23,693 bases of DNA from Asterionellopsis glacialis (taxonomy: Eukaryota > Bacillariophyta > Plagiogrammaphyceae > Rhaphoneidales > Asterionellopsidaceae): assembly GCA_014885115.2 (NCBI GenBank), contig WKLE02003127.1, positions 1 to 23,693 on the forward strand, in the 5' to 3' direction. The notes under the pieces are model-generated. The model was given only the letters and a program-made list of their open reading frames with translations. It had not been told where the DNA came from and did not search any database. A program made the translations under genes and the position numbers. The first letter of the stretch is position 1. Every line of letters begins with the position of its first letter. This document shows, one piece after another, positions 17,489 to 23,693 of this stretch.

Positions 17489-19808
17489 TTAAGGAGCTTC
17501 AATATCCAATTGCTGGAGGTGTTTAGAAATAGCTCCATCTTTATACTGTAAGCTCAGAATACTAGCCCTTATTCCAAATCTTACAGCATTGCTCTCATCC
17601 TGGCCATTAAGAAGAGCATGAATGAATGCACCACAGAGTGAATCTCCTGCTCCTGTGCAATTCTCAATTTGCACATCTGATTCAGAGGGGAAGTGGGTGA
17701 ATTCTGGACCAGCCCCCTGTTTTTCTTTTGATGCAAGCAGGACGCCATTAGCACCCATCGTTACTATTATGTGAGCTTCATCAGGATGCATGCTTGTTAG
17801 CAAGTTAGCAGCTGCAGCCTTAATAGTCTCGAGCCCATCATTCATTGCTACCCAATGTTCTTCATCTGTACCATTCCAACCATCTGCCATTGCCATTAAT
17901 TCATCCACATTTGGAAATGTGTATGAAAGACAAGACAAGAAATCCTTTCGACGTGCAGCCTCTCTTGCCTTGGGCACGCTGGTAGGTTCAAAAAATACTT
18001 TGGAATTTGCCCCAACCGCCATTTTTGCTGTCCGTACTAAAACATCTATCGGAGGGTTAGCGTCCATCACAACAATATCTGCATGTCTTAAAGCCTCCGA
18101 AGGTGGAGGTCGTATGTAATTAAAGACGTCCATGTCAGCAACGGCTGTATGTAGATCACCCAATTCATTTAGTACAGCAAAGTATGTTGCCGTCCTCGCC
18201 CCATCAACAACATCGATGCACTGCTCGACTCCTACTAACAGATCATCCTTGTGCATACGAGATAAAAGAGATTGTCCCATTGGATCATTGCCAACAGCCG
18301 AATACAACGCAGGCCGAGAACCTAATCTCAAGGGTTATACAACGTTTGAGAACAGAGAGTGTGAGAAAATCACCAGTTTATCGAATCGAACAAGGAATGA
18401 CCCGAATAAATAATCATACCTAGTAAGCCTAATACTTCTGAAACATTCCGAGCTACTCCTCCGTCCGATTCTGTGACAACACTCGGGATAGAAGTGCCTA
18501 GTATTAACTTTTGTCCGTCTTCTGGTTTTGATATAAGATCAATCACAGCTCCTCCTACCACCAATACTCGCTGTCTTCCTTCATCTGTCGAGCCAGGTGT
18601 TCCTAATGACTGTATTTGTTTTTCTTTGTTAGCGAGGCGACTCCCTGCATTTCCCCCATGCACTGCTATGGCGCTGGCAATATCAGCCCCAACTTTTGCA
18701 TTTTGTCTTACAAGCGCCATATTACTGCGGAGACTATCTCCACCAGTTTCAGATGCAACTTCACTCAATATAAAAGGCGTGATATCCCTCCCAAGAATCC
18801 CTTGAGCTTCGGCTTTCGCCAGTGCTTTGTGGATAGCTCTTTCAACATTTTCACCGGCAGGATCATTGTTTGGGACTGCGACTAACATCCCATGAGACAA
18901 ATTCAACTCTCGCGATGCCCAATAAGCCTTAGCTATGGTCGTGGAATCATCCATTCGAACAGGAGCCTTGATACCGGAAGTAGGAGAAAAGAAAGCAGGA
19001 AATTCATCTGCACCGTAGGCAACTGTTGGGACTCCAAGAGTTTCTAATACTTCCAAAGTCCGTCCAATATCCAAAATTGACTTGATACCTGCAGAGACAA
19101 CCACAACTGGGGTACGCGATAGTTCTGTCAAATCAGCAGAAATGTCCAAGCTGACGTGACCGTTACGATGGACTCCACCAATACCTCCAGTGACGAAAGT
19201 AGATATCCCAGCCATGTGCGCCAATGTCATGGTCGATGCTACTGTCGTAGCTGTAAGTTACACATCACGCAGCAAGTCAGAAAAACAAATAAATGAATGA
19301 GCTTGGCGATGATTTCCGCGAACAATGCTGATAACGTTTTTGTTGGACCGAAGACTTTTTCTACTTTACCTCCCCATTGGTGACTTCCATTCCCAGTTGA
19401 TTGAGTGGCCAGAGCAACTGGTATGTCTCTAGTGGTGCATTTAGTTGTTCGACCTTCACCCCCAGCCTTTGCTAAATCATTTATTTCTTCCATTTCCAAT
19501 CCAACACGACAAACTCCATCCAATATAGCAATTGTTGCTGGTGTGACACCTTTCGAACGTAATATATTCTCAACATCTTCAGCAAGTTCTATATTCTGTG
19601 GATATGGCATACCATCAGCTATGATAGTAGATTCAAGGGCTACCACAGGTTCTTGATTCCGGAGAGCTTTCTGAACCTTATCATGAACAACAAGATGACT
19701 TCTCGAGAGAGACGACACAGTTGCACATGCAACAAAGTTCGATGCTCTCAACTTCGCTCGTTGTGTCAAGACCAGTGCAGAACGAGCCGCCAAGCCGTAA
19801 GACAACAT
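17489..19808 (-). CDS. bifunctional pseudouridine-5'-phosphate glycosidase and pseudouridine kinase
   Basis: Three exons (19808-19370, 19250-18420, 18321-17489) give 700 residues. The frame is open to a TTG at 19838, but the first ATG is at 19808. Residues 1-40 are rich in Ala, Arg, Ser and Leu with few acids, resembling a mitochondrial presequence. Residues about 45-345 are PsuG (YeiN): VALESTII (E59 likely catalytic), GMPYPQN, GGIGGVHR (168-175), SADLTEL and SAGIKSILD, whose K203 matches the Schiff-base lysine. Residues about 373-700 are a PfkB-family kinase: VVGGAVIDL near the start, GGVARN, FEPTSVPK, and the anion-hole/catalytic motif CTGAGDSLCGAF with D650 as likely base. PsuK phosphorylates pseudouridine; PsuG then cleaves the C-C bond to uracil and ribose-5-phosphate. 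The same fusion order is known in some animals. No key residue appears lost. Confidence 0.93.
18322..18419 (-). other. intron 2 of PsuG-PsuK
   Basis: A 98-bp phase-1 intron with donor GTATGA (18419-18414) and acceptor GATTAG ending at 18322. Joining the exons restores Leu-Gly-Leu-Leu-Gly-Ser-Arg-Pro across the junction, a normal PfkB segment just before the Ala-Val-Gly-Asn-Asp motif. Confidence 0.9.
19251..19369 (-). other. intron 1 of PsuG-PsuK
   Basis: A 119-bp phase-1 intron, donor GTAAAG (19369-19364) and acceptor TTACAG ending at 19251. Splicing here gives Gly-Ala-Thr-Thr-Val, the family consensus. A second possible donor, GTCACC at 19384, is exactly 15 bp upstream and in the same phase; its use would remove five residues. 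Confidence 0.8.
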
Positions 19809-20363
19809 GATGTGTGTAGTGGCAATGGAGAAAGCCAAGAATTAGTTGTTAGACGACAAGCTTGCTCTCTCTGCGTCGGTCGCCGTTTGTGTTCTGCTCC
19901 CTCAACGTCGACTGCAACTGTTGACGAACTTGGAACTCTCCAGGGGCAGAAGAACACATCATCCTTTTTTGAGAGAAGAACTTTTGACTCTTCTCAGGGC
20001 TTGTTGATGGATGTACGTACCTTTCTACCAGTAAAAAATGTTTCACTCGAACTCTAGTGTACCTGATATGGGTTTTAGATTAGGAAAGTTGTATTATAAA
20101 TACAGGTACCGTGCGTAGGTCCTCTTAGAGGGGGCAAACGTACTGAAAATATAAAAAGACATTATTATCGATGAAAAAAAGAACGTGTGGTACATTAGGA
20201 TACCCCCCGTACACGTATTCTCATAAAAACCTAGAATATCTGGCACGGGTGCAGTATTTGTAATATTTCTCATAATATTGCGCCTTGATGTACTGTGTTT
20301 AGACCATTATGAATTTTAGAATGTAGTCTACGCTTCAATAATACTGAATGTGTAATTTCTTTT
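19809..20363. other. intergenic, PsuG-PsuK promoter region
   Basis: No gene is supported. The left end holds the PsuG-PsuK promoter and leader, the right end the 3' flank of the TerC gene. A plus-strand frame covering 19653-20057 is mostly the antisense of the PsuG first exon and is taken as chance. A small GGTACCGTGCGTAGGTCC-type motif cluster sits near 20104-20122. Confidence 0.5.
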
Positions 20364-22277
20364 TTAGTTTGAAATAAAATGCAAGCTGTTTTCACATGCC
20401 TTCAACCATAGTCGAATCCACGACATTACTAGTTGAGATGGATCATCCGGATGTTCTCCATCGATTTCATCGAATTCAAAATGCACTGCCCTCATTTCTT
20501 TTGTTTCTGTACAGTCACCGTCAGCCTCTTTGGAAAATAAAGATTTGTCTTTCACTGATGCTGTATATACTTCTTGGTGAATAGCAAATTTCATTTCCGA
20601 AGATACGGCACGTAATGCTCCAACCTCTGACCAAGATGGTTGAGACTTGTCAAGACTATTTCTGGTTTTGGCAAGGTGAACAAGTTTTTGGGCCATTTGA
20701 AGCCAATGTTCTTTTGATCCTGACATGAGACAGGGAACGTTTTGATCATAAATCGTTAGTAATCCATCATTTGGCAAAAGAAGGCCATGATTGAAAAACG
20801 GGTGCAAGGGAAAGACGTCTGAATGTGCTACCCATCCACCACCTACAGCAGCCATTGCAATATATTTTTCAATATGCCGTTTTTCTTGATCCGGCAATTC
20901 AACTTGTGCTAGGTCTGACAGTAACCGCACCTGTGGTTCATCCAGCTGTCCTCGATTCCGTTCCAAGTTGAGGGAGACAGGATACCATCCGGCACTTTCC
21001 CATAATTTGTACCATTGATAGGGGATACTAAGATTACTCTCGTCTTTTTCACCTCGATCGAAAGAGTCGAAACGATATATAATCGGTTGCTTGTCCTTTG
21101 TGATGTATGGTTTCTTTCCGATACTATAGCGAATTGCAACCACCTTTGAAATCTTGTACTTTGAATCCATCTTTGCTCCAACAAATATCATCAAGCTAAC
21201 CATTAGAACAACAATAATCCCATTCCGTTTCCATACATTTTCCTGCATATTTCCTTTTGTCCCTCCATTATATATTTGCTGTCGTTTACGGATAGTAAGC
21301 ATTGTGGCGGTACCAAGAATCACAAGGATACCACCAAAGGTAGTTGCAATACCAATAAAATCTGGTTTGAAATACTCTATAAGTGACTTGACACCAACAA
21401 GTAGTAACAACGCCGCAATAGCTGGTCGTAGCAAAGGAAGTTCAGCCATAATTTTATTCACAAGCACATAAAGTGAACGAAGCAATGCAACCGCAAAAAT
21501 ATTTGATGTGTAAACTACGGTGGAGTCCCTGGATACAGAGAGTGCAGCTGGGATACTATCGACTGCAAAGACGAGGTCAGAAAATTCGATAGCAAGTAAG
21601 CAAATGAATAGAGGAGTTGGTCTTAAATTTCCAACTTGTGGTGACGGGGGTTTCTCTTGTATAGCGTGCATTTCCAGCAAATCTGGAGAACGTTCTTTTT
21701 GTGATGGGTCGTTGGAAGTTCTGGAAAAAAACGAAACTCCATCATATTCGCCAGTCGAACCAAACAAACGTTGCGCAATCTTGACAACAAACAAATTTGA
21801 TACGTCCATAGATTCCTCTTCGTTGTCATCTTCTTTTGCCATTTTTATACTTGAAACGATGAGAATAAATGCAATTGGGAGCAATATTATACGCATGTTG
21901 GTAATAGCCACCATACCCCAGCAAATAAAAATTCCTCGCATAATTATCGCAGATATAATGCCCCATTGCAACACTCGCTCCTGACCTTCTGGTGGGACAT
22001 GGAAGTGTTTAAAAATAAGTATAAACACACATAAATTATCTATCGATAATGAAAGTTCCAAAAAATACCCCGTCAAGTATTCAGCTACAACTTTCCCGTC
22101 ACCTCGTACAATGCCCAAAGCTACGCCAAACAGACATGCCGAACAAATCCATAAGCAAGTCTTTATAGTAGCTCTTCTTGTATCGATGTCGAGACCAATC
22201 GAAAATGATGATTTCCTTGTGCCGTTGTTGTATTCATCATGGTCGCTTTCGTGGTGATCTAGCTCGGCCCACACCAT
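20364..22277 (-). CDS. TerC-family membrane protein fused to a glycosyltransferase-like domain
   Basis: A single-exon 637-residue protein. Residues about 38-330 are TerC/Alx: membrane helices with GYFLELSLSIDNLCVF (70-85), whose E74 and D80 sit in the conserved metal-site helix, and LVFAVDSIPAALSVS (235-249) with D240, then YTSNIFAVALLRSLY. An acidic/Ser-rich cytosolic loop (about 149-218) separates the halves. TerC proteins export or handle Mn2+ in bacteria and are needed for thylakoid formation in plants. A further helix at about 353-368 precedes a soluble region (about 395-637) with YQWYKLWESAGWYP and YIAMAAVGGGWVAHSDVFPL (472-491). The latter resembles GT32-like sugar transferases, where Gly-Gly precedes a DxD; here it reads His-Ser-Asp, so one metal-binding Asp is replaced. 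Mn2+ supply to a glycosyltransferase would be a sensible pairing, but that is inference. Confidence 0.85.
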   Translation of the reverse strand: MVWAELDHHESDHDEYNNGTRKSSFSIGLDIDTRRATIKTCLWICSACLFGVALGIVRGDGKVVAEYLTGYFLELSLSIDNLCVFILIFKHFHVPPEGQERVLQWGIISAIIMRGIFICWGMVAITNMRIILLPIAFILIVSSIKMAKEDDNEEESMDVSNLFVVKIAQRLFGSTGEYDGVSFFSRTSNDPSQKERSPDLLEMHAIQEKPPSPQVGNLRPTPLFICLLAIEFSDLVFAVDSIPAALSVSRDSTVVYTSNIFAVALLRSLYVLVNKIMAELPLLRPAIAALLLLVGVKSLIEYFKPDFIGIATTFGGILVILGTATMLTIRKRQQIYNGGTKGNMQENVWKRNGIIVVLMVSLMIFVGAKMDSKYKISKVVAIRYSIGKKPYITKDKQPIIYRFDSFDRGEKDESNLSIPYQWYKLWESAGWYPVSLNLERNRGQLDEPQVRLLSDLAQVELPDQEKRHIEKYIAMAAVGGGWVAHSDVFPLHPFFNHGLLLPNDGLLTIYDQNVPCLMSGSKEHWLQMAQKLVHLAKTRNSLDKSQPSWSEVGALRAVSSEMKFAIHQEVYTASVKDKSLFSKEADGDCTETKEMRAVHFEFDEIDGEHPDDPSQLVMSWIRLWLKACENSLHFISN

Positions 22278-23693
22278 CGTTGCGTTCCGTTATATTCAAA
22301 ACCTTCGGAGTCTTTTAGTGGGTTTCTTGTTCATCTTCGAGAGATGACAGATACATGAGCAGGGTTATGCGTGGACTACCGGTAGGACCTCCTGTAGGAT
22401 AGTCTAGTCGTACTTTATCAGGTACCAGGTATGGGAAATGGAGGGAGGAAGCAAGAGAGGTCCAAAAGGTAGCTAGGATAACTAACATACCAGCCATTTA
22501 CATGTAATCAGTACCAGTAGCGCGTAGGGGAGAAAAAGTCATTCCTAGCTCGTTCTCATTGAAGATGAATGTCCGGTACATAAATAGAAAGCAAAAATAG
22601 TCATCCAGATAGCTACCTGGTACAGCACTTCATCATGCACTCTAGTACCTGGTACTCTAGTAAAAACTACCTTGAACCATCAAAATGACACATTTAAACA
22701 AAAACACACCAGAACACGATCAATTTCGGTCGGTATTTCAAAGTTAGACATCCAAACGAAAGCTTTTCTTTTTTTACTTCACGGATGTCTTGGACCTACA
22801 AAGTGGGGACCAATATTGGCCTGTCTGGAGGGTACAAAGATAATAGCTTTTTTCATTTTTTGGTGGAAAAAAATCTGAAAAGTACACATTTGGTCTGTCG
22901 TTCAAATGTAGATCTACTGGTACTGGACCATCTTGGTCTACGTCTGCAAATTTTTCCTCGACGTCATCAAATTTTTCCCTTAAAAAACAATATGTACTGT
23001 AAAAGACCCCTCAGTCGTATATCATTGGATGTTAGGGGTAGGGTTAATTGTCATTTCGACAACATTGCCAGCACTGAAACTACGATACGAGAGAGTGCGA
23101 GAACGAAACGAACTGACGTTCACAGATTATATGGTGAAGGAACAAAACTTCACACATACAGAGGAAAACTCCATAAAAATAGTTTAACAATGCAAACTTG
23201 AGATGTGTTTGTACCGTTGTCATGTCAAGTATCAAATCTTTTTTTGGGTGTTGCGTTCTGCGGAAGATTGTTTTTTTGTCTCAGACAAAAAAAAAGTGTA
23301 CTTTTTTTAGCTGGCTGGCATACCAGAGTCTACTGAATTTTTATGGTAAATGGTTCAAGGTAGTTCTGCAATTTTGGGACAACAAAAATTTCCGAAAAAT
23401 GGTCAACTTTGAGCTAAAATATAGCGTTGCAGTGTTATTGCAATTACATTCAGCCAATTCCAGAGATACTATGCAAATTGTATGTTATTGAATTGACAGA
23501 ATGCAACTTGAAAATCAACTTTTGGTCATACCAGTCTTGAGTTATGGTTACTTGCTTTTGTGTACACGTTTTGTGGTTTGGGGTAGTTTTTGACTAGTAC
23601 CAAGTGTACAATAATACTAACTCAATTTACATATGAGTAGGATTGCACTATGCTGCAGACAAATTTGAAAAGTGATAGAAAATTATTGGAAAA
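22278..23693. other. right-end intergenic DNA, no gene recognised
   Basis: The left edge should hold the TerC promoter. From about 22370 to 22680 the DNA is again rich in GTAC, GGTAGGAC and CTAGTACCTGGTAC words. The longest frame (22785-23201, plus) has no family resemblance and a composition like random AT-rich DNA. A T-tract/A-tract inverted repeat lies at 23271-23293 and a telomere-like word at 23032-23046. The last 400 bp could belong to a dispersed repeat, but I see no terminal repeats or transposase. Confidence 0.5.
23271..23293. repeat. perfect inverted repeat, T7GTCT / AGACA7
   Basis: Two 11-bp arms are perfectly complementary around a single central C. It could form a cruciform or, if transcribed, a hairpin ending in an A- or T-run. 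It has no neighbouring gene that it would obviously terminate. Confidence 0.7.

Noticed and set aside
19653..20057. Plus-strand frame of 134 codons
   Set aside because: Largely antisense to the PsuG first exon and its leader.
22785..23201. Plus-strand frame of 138 codons
   Set aside because: No family resemblance, no membrane or signal features, and random-like composition; kept as intergenic.

Overview
The window is eukaryotic nuclear DNA, most likely from a diatom or a close stramenopile relative. The case for this: short GT-AG introns of 98-119 bp, an otherwise intron-poor and fairly AT-rich layout, ATG starts with organelle or secretory leaders, a nuclear-type tRNA, and a glycosyltransferase-like domain (GGGW then a Ser-Asp-Val) of a kind that, from memory, is frequent in diatoms. 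No prokaryotic operon, phage or CRISPR structure is present. The species cannot be named from the sequence.

Layout, left to right. A tRNA-Gln(CUG) gene lies on the minus strand (410-481). A CNNM/Mam3-type membrane protein is on plus (1167-2948). It converges on a DBP2/DDX5-type DEAD-box RNA helicase on minus (3170-5070, one intron). Next on minus are an SLC35F-type transporter (5852-7354), a doubtful 94-residue ORF (7462-7746) and a short-chain dehydrogenase with a signal-peptide-like leader (8537-9394). The dehydrogenase is divergent from a Nop53-type ribosome-biogenesis gene on plus (9937-11211). The gap after it (about 11.3-12.3 kb) holds what reads as a broken transcription-type cyclin on minus. 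Then come three large minus-strand genes. One is a 1278-residue fusion of a NOTUM/pectin-acetylesterase-like hydrolase to an ABCG half-transporter (12519-16355). One is a fused pseudouridine-5'-phosphate glycosidase plus pseudouridine kinase (17489-19808, two introns). One is a TerC membrane protein fused to a glycosyltransferase-like domain (20364-22277). The last 1.4 kb has no convincing gene.

How they fit together. The genes are a mixed chromosomal set, not one pathway. Helicase and Nop53 serve RNA and ribosome biogenesis, and PsuG-PsuK degrades pseudouridine released by RNA turnover. CNNM, SLC35F, TerC and ABCG are membrane transport proteins. Three of the large genes are multidomain fusions. 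The esterase-ABCG protein is the most striking, because its order (signal peptide, esterase with a visible Ser-Asp-His triad, membrane helix, ATPase, membrane domain) is topologically coherent for export coupled to deacylation outside the cytosol. Intergenic DNA contains islands very rich in GTAC and GGTAGGAC-like words, which look like a genome-specific signature.
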